A DNA stretch of 64,000 nucleotides from Guyanagaster necrorhizus (taxonomy: Eukaryota > Basidiomycota > Agaricomycetes > Agaricales > Physalacriaceae). Position 1 is the first letter of the stretch. The number at the start of each line of letters is the position of its first letter. A program made the position numbers and the translations under genes. Shown piece after piece: positions 56,013 to 64,000 of this stretch. Below the pieces are notes generated by a model. That model was not told the DNA's origin, searched no databases, and was given only the letters and a program-made list of their open reading frames with translations. The stretch is taken from NCBI RefSeq assembly GCF_019112545.1, contig NW_025064883.1:1562100-1626099 (forward strand), in the 5' to 3' direction.

Positions 56013-57513
56013 TCATGCTGTTTTCTTCCGCAAAACCATCGTTGACGGTAGGGTTGTCACTGGCGGCAAAAGACTCGCGGCCGTTTTTCTGGCGTTCTGG
56101 ATCAGTAGTTGATCCATGATGACGATGCACGCCATGGCCTCAACAATGGGAACTGCTCGCGGGACTACACAAGGGTCATGTCTGCCTCTCGCAGCAAGAG
56201 ATCCTGGAGTGCCATCATACTGCGCGGTTTCTTGAGCCTGCGAAATGGTAGCTGGAGACTTGAATCCAATCCTAGAAGTCAACGTCGATATACGAAAGGA
56301 TATATGACCGGGGTATCAAGAACTGACCGGAAGTAAATATCCTCGCCATTAGTGATGCCTCCTTGAACACCACCACTCCAGTTAGACTTTGTTCCCAGTC
56401 GACCATCCTCGCGCTTCACGAAAGGATCGTTGTGCTTGCTTCCCGGCACCTCTGTTCCTTTGAAACCGGACCCGATCTCAAAAGCCTTCGTGGCCGGGAT
56501 GGAGAGCATGGCGTGTCCCAATGTAGCTTCGAACTTGTCGAAAACGGGTTCACCGAGACCAGGGGGAACGTTACGGATGACGCAGGTGATGGTCCCACCA
56601 ATAGAGTCCATCGCGTCTTTTGCGCGTACAATGCGCTGAAGCGAAGCAGTTCAGATTTACTTCAAGATAACCATCTCCAAAGGGTATACCTGAGTCATAC
56701 GTTCCGCTGTCTCGGGATGTGGGCATCGTATAGGATGGCTGTCGACTTGTTCTCGTGTTACAGTTGCCAATAAATGCTTGAATTCCTCGGATACTGCATC
56801 TTGAGCGTCGTCGTTATCTGCATCACTAGAGGATGGAGATGCGACAGTCGATGGCAGATGGATCTTTCCCACCGATGAAACAAATGCAACAACCTCGATG
56901 CCATATGCCAGTTTGAGATATTTCTCGGCAATAGCGCCTGCGGCTACCCTGCCTGTACGCGAAATCAAATTGTGATGTAGGTGCAAGGGAGAGATGCATA
57001 ACACACCGATGGTTTCGCGTGCGCTGCTCCGTCCACCACCACTGCTGGCCTTGATACCATATTTTTCCAAGTAGGTGTAGTCGGCATGACTCGGTCGGGG
57101 GTACAGATCAGTCTCTGAGTAATCGTGCGGCCTCTGGTCCTCGTTCTTGACCAGCAAAGATATGGGTGTTCCAAGGGTAACACCGTATTCGATTCCGGAC
57201 TGCAGATGCACCAAGTCTTTTTCGTTTCTCTATGGAGAAATACAGTGTGTTAATTAGTGAAAAATGGTATACGATCTAGGTGGCCTTTTTTACGTACGGG
57301 AGTGGTGAGATTGCTTTGTCCAGGGCGTCGTCTATTGAGCTGAACTTGGATGTCACTGGGCTCCAAGTTAAGGCCCTAACACTGTATTAGATGTGCTCAT
57401 TAAGGAAGCATTGAGTGGCTTACCGGTGGGCATCCATCGATGATTGCTCCTACAGAGGCGCAGTGACTTTCACCGTAGGTTGTGACGCGGAAAATATGGC
57501 CAAAGGTCGACAT
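56013..57513 (-). CDS. ARO2: Chorismate synthase
   Basis: A multi-exon gene; exon 1 (57513-57424) ends at IIDGCPP. The enzyme converts 5-enolpyruvylshikimate 3-phosphate to chorismate with reduced FMN, the last step of the shikimate pathway. Visible signatures are [71 protein letters not shown], the FMN-site [66 protein letters not shown] and [17 protein letters not shown]. An Asp/Ser insert ([12 protein letters not shown]) interrupts the middle domain, as in other fungi. In fungi the enzyme is usually bifunctional, with its own flavin reductase activity. It is divergent from the SAP30-like gene. Confidence 0.95.
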
Positions 57514-57738
57514 TTTTGAATATTGAGCTGGCGGAGCTTTTGTCCTCGATAGACCGTAGAAAAATTGCACGTAAACGAGCGGAGGGGCAAGAAAGAACCG
57601 GAAAAAGGACTGGGCGAGTCAAGATGGTGATGAGTTAAATAATATTAGGTCAGCTTGGATCAGCACTAAAAAAACTTTGTTCCGGGCGCTTTGGGTTGAC
57701 TTGCTTTTGGGAAGAATCTAGCCTTTTTAGCCACCACT
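57514..57738. promoter_or_regulatory. Divergent promoter ARO2 / SAP30-like
   Basis: 225 bp between the two starts. It must contain both promoters. No clear TATA box or Gcn4-type site (TGACTC) could be identified with confidence; a TGACTTGC lies near 57698. Confidence 0.45.
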
Positions 57739-58420
57739 ATGTCTACGACAAGCCAGCCGTCAGTTATTCGTCGCCCACAGGCCCGAAAGAAGGTCAACGA
57801 CGATGCATCGTATTTCGGGCCTCCTGGTGCATCGTCGTTAAAGAGACAAGCAGTAGAACGCGTTGACGGTGAACCCAGAATGAAGAGAAAACGGGTCGAA
57901 CCAGTCGTCCGAGATCCAATGGACACGGAGAACAGAATATCTTTCGTACGAACTCGTATCTAACTCCGTTTTATATGTACTGATTGTTTTCCAGGTCGAG
58001 TTCGACAAGATGCCAATGACGGTGATATACAAATACCTCACTCATTTCGACATAATACCGGAAATATACCCATCACCTCTCAGGGCAGATGACCCCTCGC
58101 CGCCTTTTGCTCTGACTCTGCCATCTCATCTACCTTCTCGGCCGTCAAGCCCGCCACCCGCTGCGACGCCTGCAAACAGACCGCGAAGAGACCCTATTCC
58201 GAATAGGCGTCGTAGTTCTCGGTTGTTGGAAGAGGACGACGTGCCAAGGCGTGTTCCTATCCTGGCTGATATCGATGAGTTGCAATCTGTGTTAGCTGGT
58301 ATAGCGGAGAAGCACTTTAGAGAGACGTTGGCTATTACGGGCAGAGAGGAGGTGGATACGTTGGCATCGTTTATGTGCGCGGTAGAGAGGATGAAGGGTG
58401 GGAAGGTGACTCGATGGTAA
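57739..58420 (+). CDS. SAP30 Sin3-binding-domain-like protein
   Basis: Two exons (57739-57945, 57995-58420), 210 aa. The N-terminus is basic (RRPQARKK, RMKRKRVEP), likely a nuclear-localisation signal. Exon 2 begins VEFDKMPMTVIYKYLTHFDIIPEIYPSP, the helical start typical of SAP30-type Sin3-binding regions. It ends with DIDELQSVLAGIAEKHFRE and EEVDTLASFMCAVERM, separated by a Pro/Arg-rich insert (NRPRRDPIPNRRRSSRLLEE). SAP30 bridges Sin3 to the Rpd3 histone deacetylase. Basidiomycete homologues are annotated this way from memory; the match is by pattern only. The protein is short for a scaffold but similar in size to human SAP30 (220 aa). Confidence 0.65.
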
Positions 58421-59734
58421 GCATATGACTTTTTGGAACTAAAATTTAATCCTCAGCTGACGTTGTTAAAGATTAGTTTATCATTGTATCTCCTTTACAT
58501 GCCGTTTTCTAGGACTGTATTATGGCTTTTTTGAAAGCCGATCTCCCCGGTCCCCGTATCAGCTACATCCCCGTACGACATCCCCCAAGATGCTCTGAGC
58601 TTTCGTCACGTTCCTTACACTGATAGTTACTCTCACGCGATGTGATATACCATGATGAATGGCTTCGAGGCTGGCTACTCGCGTCAGCCAACTGTGAATA
58701 CGTGTGCTTGATTCATTACAGTCGAGGAAACGGCGAGTCTTCAATTTTCAATACGCGGTAATGTTCGCTGATAGATAGCCGCAAGTCGCCATATTTACAA
58801 CTCGAAACATTCACAATAACATGCTTCACGCTTCGATGATCAAGCAGAGCCGTACAACCCAGTCAAGCTTACCCTCAGGTGGCATAACTGATGTGCCTTC
58901 TGGTGTGTGCGTCGTTTTCGCCGGCTGTTGGAGCTATGATTACCCGGGATGGTCATTGTTTCGCATATTTTGAGTAAATTCCATCAAGATGCAAAGGTAC
59001 CCCGAGTTGTCCGACCAATGCCATCGTGTGGGTGGAATCGTTAAATTTGAAGCAACGACATCAGTCTTTGCTAACTGATTGTTCAACAGCGTCCGATGTG
59101 AATTTATTCTTCGTAGCAGTTACCAACATGAGCCTACCGGCGTCACCATGTCGTTTTCCATTGGATGTGTGCAACTTTGTGATATGGGAAGAGAAGGTGG
59201 CTGATGAGTGGAGCTTCGAGGACTCATGCATACTCCTTTGGACTATCTGCAAGCCTTGTGTCGTTGATGGCAACGAACGGTAAGGCCCAAATGATTGTGT
59301 CAGGGACCAACCAATGGGAACAAAGAACGTCTACCCAGCATGCATTGTTAGATCCAAAACAAAGGACCAGCCGCTGGTTTTTATTTGTTGCACACCGAAC
59401 AGGAGCGATCTTTCCATTGAAAAGAGGACAATGCTCTGAAGGCTATACCTCTATTTGAATTGTTATTGGCGGAAGGGGCTGACGAATAGGATGCTGTTCT
59501 AAATATAACGAGTTGCTAAAAATAACTGTTGAGGTTGAACTTTTTGCTGCGCAGTGTCAGATCGTCGTTCGCGTTTTCGCTGCCCCCCTGTGAACTAGAA
59601 ATTTGTCAGAAATGAAGTTGAATACCTTCTCCAGCAATGGGCACAATTTCTGGCGGCGGGAGAAGCCATGAAAGGAGGGGTGGGAATTCATTGTTACCGT
59701 GACAACATGACCGCCGTTACCGAATCACCATCCG
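58421..59734. other. Spacer without a recognisable gene
   Basis: About 1.3 kb. The short frames at 59026-59283 and 59204-59458 have no family resemblance or splice support. Part of this stretch is upstream regulatory DNA of the secreted-protein gene. Confidence 0.45.
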
Positions 59735-59743
59735 TATAAAAGG
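59735..59743 (+). promoter_or_regulatory. TATA box of the secreted-protein gene
   Basis: TATAAAAGG lies about 225 bp upstream of the ATG at 59960, followed by a pyrimidine-rich stretch (59755-59850) typical of highly expressed fungal promoters. Confidence 0.65.
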
Positions 59744-59959
59744 CTCCTTTAGTTTCCCCGTTGTCCCAGTTTTCCACTCTCTTCCTCCGCCCATCTTCGT
59801 CTTTCCCTTCGCAGCCGTGCTGCTTGGCTTTCCCTTTCTTGTAGGTCTTCCTGGTCGTTGATTCTTACGGAGCTCATCGCTCTCTGTAGTTTTACTTTCA
59901 GTCAGCTCTCCTTCACATTCTTTCTACGGCTTCCGCGAAGTCACGTTCCTTGTGCCATC

Positions 59960-61485
59960 ATGAAGTTCTCAACCCCTCTTTCAACGCTTTTCGTACTTGT
60001 CCCTTTCATTTCTCAAGTTTCGGCCTTGGCTGTTCGGCAAGCTGAATTTCAGCGAGGCGGCAATGGAGGTGGTAACGGAGGAGGAAACAATGGCAATAAT
60101 GCGGGTGCCGTGAGTGGCATTATTTTGACAGCTCTTCGTCTCAGAATTTCTAACTCTTTCATAGAACAACAACAATGCTGGTAACAACAACAATTCTGGT
60201 AACAACAACGCTGCAAGCAGCGCGGCTGCTGCTACGGCTGCTACTGCTACGGCTGCTACTGCTACGGCTGCTACTGCTACGGCTGCTACTGCCGCCGCCG
60301 CCGCTAGCAGCAGCACGACCAATACCTCCTCCAGCAACAACAGTAACAATGCTCAAACGTCTCTGAGTGAGTTTTTTTCAGGCTTTCATCGTCGAACTTT
60401 GTTTTTGGTCTTCTTTGCATATTGAGCCGTAATTAACTCGCTTTTTCCGTAGCTCTCGACCCCGCGGTTATTGGTGCAGGATTTGCGCAAGACGGAAACG
60501 AAACACCTGTTGATGGTAAGTTGTTTGTGTCCGACAGTCAGTATGTTGGATTTAATACTCTGATTCAGGTCAATCCCCTTCGCTGACGACAACAAACAAT
60601 TTTATCAACTTCTGTTTGACTGTCAACGCTCCTATTACGAACGGGCAGCAAATCACAGGTGGCTCATGTAACCCGATACCAATTGGCGCCATCCCAAGCA
60701 CCGACAACATGCCTTCTGCTAAGTTTCAAGTACCCGCCAATGGTGACACTATTCAGGAGAACACGGCTTTCACTGTCACGATGGCTATCCAGAATATGCA
60801 AACCGGGGTATTTGTGAATGCGGATACCAACTATTTCTCTGCTCCCCAGCAGTTGAATGCACAGGGTCAGATTATCGGACACACCCATGTCGTCATCGAA
60901 GAGCTCGATTCGCTTACTCAGACGACGCCTACCAACCCCAAGAACTTTGCGTTCTTCAAAGTGAGTGCTACTTGGAATGAAAATATTTTTTTTTCTCCTA
61001 CTCAGTCTTCTTTTTGTAGGGCATCGACGGTGCTGCTCAGAATGGTGCTGTTACTGCTGATGTTACCAATGGTCTTCCAGCGGGGGCGTACCGAGTCTGT
61101 TCGATCAACTCGTCGTCAAACCATCAGCCTGCGATCGTTCCCATCGCTCAGCATGGCAGCTTGGATGACTGCTCCTACGTGAGTAAGGTCTTGATGCAAG
61201 TTATTACTTAGTGATAAATTAATTAGTTCACCGTCTCGGCGAATGGCCAAGCATCCAGTAACAATAGTGCTGCTGCCGCCGCCAGTGCTACCGCCAGTGC
61301 TACCGCCAGTGCTACCGCCAATGCCGCCGCAACCGCGACGGCGACGGCGAGCACTGGAACGAATAACCAAGGAAATGGAAAGGTGTGCACCTTCAGTTTG
61401 TCGTAAGTATCCCATGCTGACATTTTTTCAGGGTGGCAAAGGCAAGAACAACCGTCGTAGCGAATGGATAGCGCGGGAATACTAA
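59960..61485 (+). CDS. Secreted Asn/Ala-rich protein, conserved in basidiomycetes
   Basis: Seven exons (59960-60109, 60165-60366, 60453-60515, 60569-60960, 61020-61178, 61227-61382, 61432-61485), 391 aa. A signal peptide (MKFSTPLSTLFVLVPFISQVSALA) is followed by a Gly/Asn-rich stretch and an Ala/Thr repeat region. The globular core is highly conserved: NNFINFCLTVNAPITNGQQI, SCNPIPIGAIPSTDNMPSAKF, TVTMAIQNMQTGVFVNADTNYFSAPQ, GHTHVVIEELDSLTQTTPT, AGAYRVCSINSSSNHQPAIVP, QHGSLDDCSYFTV. A second Ala/Thr repeat and a basic C-terminus (GKGKNNRRSEW) follow. I remember such proteins in many mushrooms, some mislabelled as ribosomal proteins. The function is unknown; a cell-wall or extracellular-matrix role is inferred. 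Confidence 0.85.
60228..60300 (+). repeat. 15-bp coding tandem repeat (Ala-Thr-Ala-Ala-Thr)
   Basis: About four near-perfect copies of CTACGGCTGCTACTG run into a GCC repeat in exon 2 of the secreted-protein gene. Its length is a multiple of three, so copy changes would keep the frame. Confidence 0.9.
61277..61324 (+). repeat. 12-bp coding tandem repeat (Ser-Ala-Thr-Ala)
   Basis: Copies of GCCAGTGCTACC in exon 6 of the same gene, flanked by GCC-rich sequence. In-frame and Ala/Thr/Ser-coding like the 15-bp repeat, but with a different unit, so the two arrays arose separately. Confidence 0.85.
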
Positions 61486-62052
61486 GTGTTACACCAACTT
61501 GGGACTAATGTCGAGACCGTATTGGCGGGGCAGGCTCCGACGACTTAGATTCTCGTGCAGGTTCTTTCTCGTTGTAAATCGTTTCTTGTTCTCCGGCGTG
61601 TTATCTAGTCCTGTTTTTATACCTGCATTTGTTTCCTCTTCTTGTATGTAGCACTTAACGATGGCCGGGAGGCTGCCATTTTCAATGCATTCGAGATGGG
61701 TTTGTAAGACGAAACTTCCAAGAAAATGGGCCAAGGCAGTGAAGATATATTCGAACTTACTGCGGAGAGCGGGGTGATCACCTTGGCATTATTTGTCATG
61801 GCGGCTGTCCTCTGATCCTCTGATCCTGGCGGTCATCTGCAGGTCCACCATCCTTGCCAAGTATTGCAAGCGCTCCAGGCTGTCCTTTCCTTGCCTATAC
61901 TAGGCTTTCATTCCTTTCTTTTTATATTTGTCTGGCCGCAGGTCTGTCCTTCAATTCATCCGAGACTGATTACCGCTTGGTCTCACTCATTCAGACTGTT
62001 CCAAAGATCTGACTCCCTTGCCTTTAACCCTCATCTAGGCGGTTCTCTTTTT
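61486..62052. other. Intergenic region upstream of ADAM gene
   Basis: About 570 bp between two plus-strand genes: 3' flank of the secreted protein and promoter of the protease. Nothing coding recognised. Confidence 0.5.
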
Positions 62053-64000
62053 ATGTATTCTCCTCGTTGCCGATGCTTCCATGTGCTGGTCCTCGTCCTT
62101 GTCGTTTCTTGGCTTGATCTAGCTGTCGGTAAGTGTTCTAGTCTGCCCAGCTCGATACTAGGTAACGATTTCGCCAGCTTTGAGCGGACCACCTAGGGCA
62201 TTGAGATCCTTGGTCCATCCGACGACTTGGTCCCTTGACATATTACCCCGACAACACCATCGATATGTCACTAAGCGCTCACCACCAGACGCGCACTCCA
62301 CTACCCTGCGTCATGACGACGCCTTTCGCCTCATCATTGCCGCCTTTGACGATCATTTCTACCTCCATCTCCGTCCTAATGACCACCTTGTTCACCCAGC
62401 TGCTCGTGTTACTTACCATTCTGCCGATGGCATGACTCATACAGAACCTCTTCTGCGTGAGAGCGTCAAGGCTTTCTGGGGCGAGGTCATCGACCCACAG
62501 TTTTCCGACGTTCGGCTCAGAGAAGATGCTGCAGGAGTTGCTTATTCCGCATTCCCTGAGGCTGCACTTGGCTGGGCTCGTATCATGGTACATGATCCAG
62601 GCGACGGTGAACGCCCCCCGATCTTTGAGGGTGCCTTTGCAGTCGATGGGGTCGTGCACCACGTTATGACAAAGGACCACTATATGCGCACAAAATACCC
62701 TCTCGATCCGGATATCGTGCATTCAATAAATGACATGGTCATTTGGAGGGATTCAGACGTCATGACGCCTGAAGAGGAGCAACTTGCCAGGACTGGATCC
62801 TACTCCGAGTCTGAGCCGCCCAGCACCCCGCGCACTTGCGCACATGACAAGATGTCTTACAATACTCCAGAACAGAATCCTATATTCCAACATGAGCCCC
62901 CCACGACGCCATGGTACGGACTGGGACTATTTGGGAACACATCGTTGGCGCGGAGGGATGATGTTGCTGGTGGTAATGTGACTACAAAGTATAGACTATT
63001 TTTTTCACCTTTTTGCTCTTCTAACTCTCTGTCAGTTTTGCTAATGTCATCGGTGATAATGCTGGGTGCCCCAAGTCTCAGCAAGTTCTTTACATGGGTG
63101 TCGCTGCCGACTGCCAATATGTCCAGCAATTCGGGGACAAAGATAACGCTACGAAGCAGATTCTCAACGACTGGAATATGGCTAGCAGTCTCTACAAATC
63201 TACCTTCAACGTTAGCCTGGGTATTGTCGAACTTCAAGTACAGGACTCCAGGTAATAGATAGGTATCATTTAATCACCGAATACGTCGCTGATATGTTTG
63301 ATTCAGCTGTCCATCTGTCACCAATTCCAGCGTGCCTTGGAACGTAAATTGCACCGACAGCGTCACCTTGAATGACCGTCTGTCGCTTTTCTCACAGTGG
63401 AGAGGTAACAAAGGCAACGATAGTGCCGGTTTGTGGCACCTCATGAGTGGCTGCCCCACTGGTTCGGAGGTGGGAATTGCTTGGCTCGCCACCTTGTAAG
63501 TCCCGTGTTGTGATGAACGCAGCACAGCCTAGGGGAATTGACATAAACTCGTAGATGCCAACAGACTGCATCTGGAAATACTGGCTCAGTCGTATCTGGA
63601 ACTGCCGTATCGACCAGCGGGCGGACAGAGTGGCAGATCGTTGCTCATGAAATTGGACACAACTTTGGCGCAATCGTGAGTCCTCCTTTCTTCCACCATT
63701 TGATAGAATATATTAATATTTGTTAAACAGCACGATGTGTGTATTTTCTCCTCTGTCTCTTTCATCTTCTTACAACGACTTGGGATTAGTGCACAGATGG
63801 CTGTTTGGAGACTGATTCATGCTGTCCTCTGAACACCGATACCTGCGATGCTTCTTCTAGGTTCATCATGAGTCCTGTCTCACAATCTTCCGAGCAACAG
63901 TTCTCTGCTTGCAGCCTGGGAAATATCTGTCAGTATCCAAATTTGTTACCTAGTTCGTGTCCTCACAGACGATCTCAGGCTCTGTAATGGAAAGCACAAG
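62053..64000 (+). CDS. ADAM-type (M12B reprolysin) metalloprotease, 3' end off the window
   Basis: Exons seen: 62053-62128, 62178-62988, 63036-63251, 63307-63495, 63555-63675, 63731-63736, 63790 onward. A signal peptide (FHVLVLVLVVSWLDLAVALS) leads into a prodomain of ~270 residues with TFRLIIAAFDDHFYLHL-like FRLIIAAFDDHFYLHLRP and DGVVHHVMTKDHY. The protease domain holds NFANVIGDNAGCP, YMGVAADCQYVQQFG, LGIVELQVQD, LWHLMSGCPTGSEVGIAWL and the zinc site EIVAHEIGHNFGAIHDC-like VAHEIGHNFGAIHDC, followed by Cys-rich CLETDSCCPLNTDTC and a Met-turn FIMSPVS. Fungal ADAMs usually have a disintegrin-like region and a membrane helix next; these lie beyond 64000. The zinc-site HD is coded by a 6-nt exon. 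Confidence 0.88.

Noticed and set aside
60159..60356. Minus-strand frames with long Ser/Gly or Leu/Ala runs
   Set aside because: Shadows of the GCN-type tandem repeat in the secreted-protein gene; composition is explained entirely by the repeat.
1..64000. tRNA genes, rRNA, CRISPR arrays or intact transposons
   Set aside because: I looked for T-loop-like GGTTCGANNCC sequences, direct repeats with spacers, reverse-transcriptase or transposase motifs and paired terminal repeats. None was convincing beyond the isolated 22-bp inverted repeat.

Overview
The window is nuclear DNA of a mushroom-forming basidiomycete (Agaricomycetes). Genes are dense and lie on both strands. Most are cut by many short introns (about 45-60 nt), and several families are typical of this group: a seven-helix membrane protein, a DUF6699 protein, a DUF7704 protein, a WWWW-tailed protein, a GESHC-type chorismate synthase and a fungal ADAM protease. 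I see no rRNA, tRNA, CRISPR array or intact transposon. Exon joins were placed by hand from GT/GC...AG signals, reading frame and remembered family sequences. Every CDS for which I list all exons sums to a multiple of three.

Layout. 1-4274 (-): a decayed giant DUF6606/DUF3638-type gene with many frameshifts and stops. 4275-5719: gene-poor, with a perfect 22-bp inverted repeat. 5720-7510 (-): DOT1 histone methyltransferase. 8374-10661 (+): DBP3 RNA helicase. 10852-12493 (+): oxysterol-binding protein. 12863-18695 (-): a 1854-aa coiled-coil protein. 19787-21041 (-): 7-TM protein. 22465-22797 (-): small coiled-coil ORF. 22998-24314 (+): exopolyphosphatase, followed by two decayed copies of its own 3' part. 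25959-26655 (-): ISA1-type Fe-S protein. 26937-28777 (+): TPR-DnaJ co-chaperone. 29560-30222 (-): DUF6699.

31529-33227 (-): BAR-SH3 (RVS167-like), next to HUA1-like 33687-35069 (-), both linked to cortical actin patches in yeast. 35288-36133 (-): ferredoxin-fold protein, divergent from a nicotinamidase at 36293-37060 (+). 37174-38775 (-): Gfd2-like RNase-H-fold protein with an in-frame TAA. 39025-44361 (-): DNA topoisomerase II. 44887-48340 (-): GCN20/ABCF3-type ABC protein. 48627-50038 (+): single-pass membrane protein. 50348-51030 (-): DUF7704, sharing a 91-bp promoter with a CofD/YvcK-like gene at 51122-53051 (+). 53052-54050: interrupted membrane-protein-like reading frame. 55069-55859 (+): WWWW protein. 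56013-57513 (-): chorismate synthase. 57739-58420 (+): SAP30-like. 59960-61485 (+): secreted Asn/Ala-rich protein. 62053-end (+): ADAM-type metalloprotease.

Most of the window is housekeeping: chromatin, replication, translation control, ribosome assembly and primary metabolism. The notable features are exon architecture and decay: a 6-nt exon carrying the third zinc ligand of the ADAM protease, a 24-nt exon inside the second ATPase site of ABCF3, three GC-AG introns within about 14 kb, tandem relics of PPX1, and the wrecked giant gene. I found no operon-like or defence-type system.
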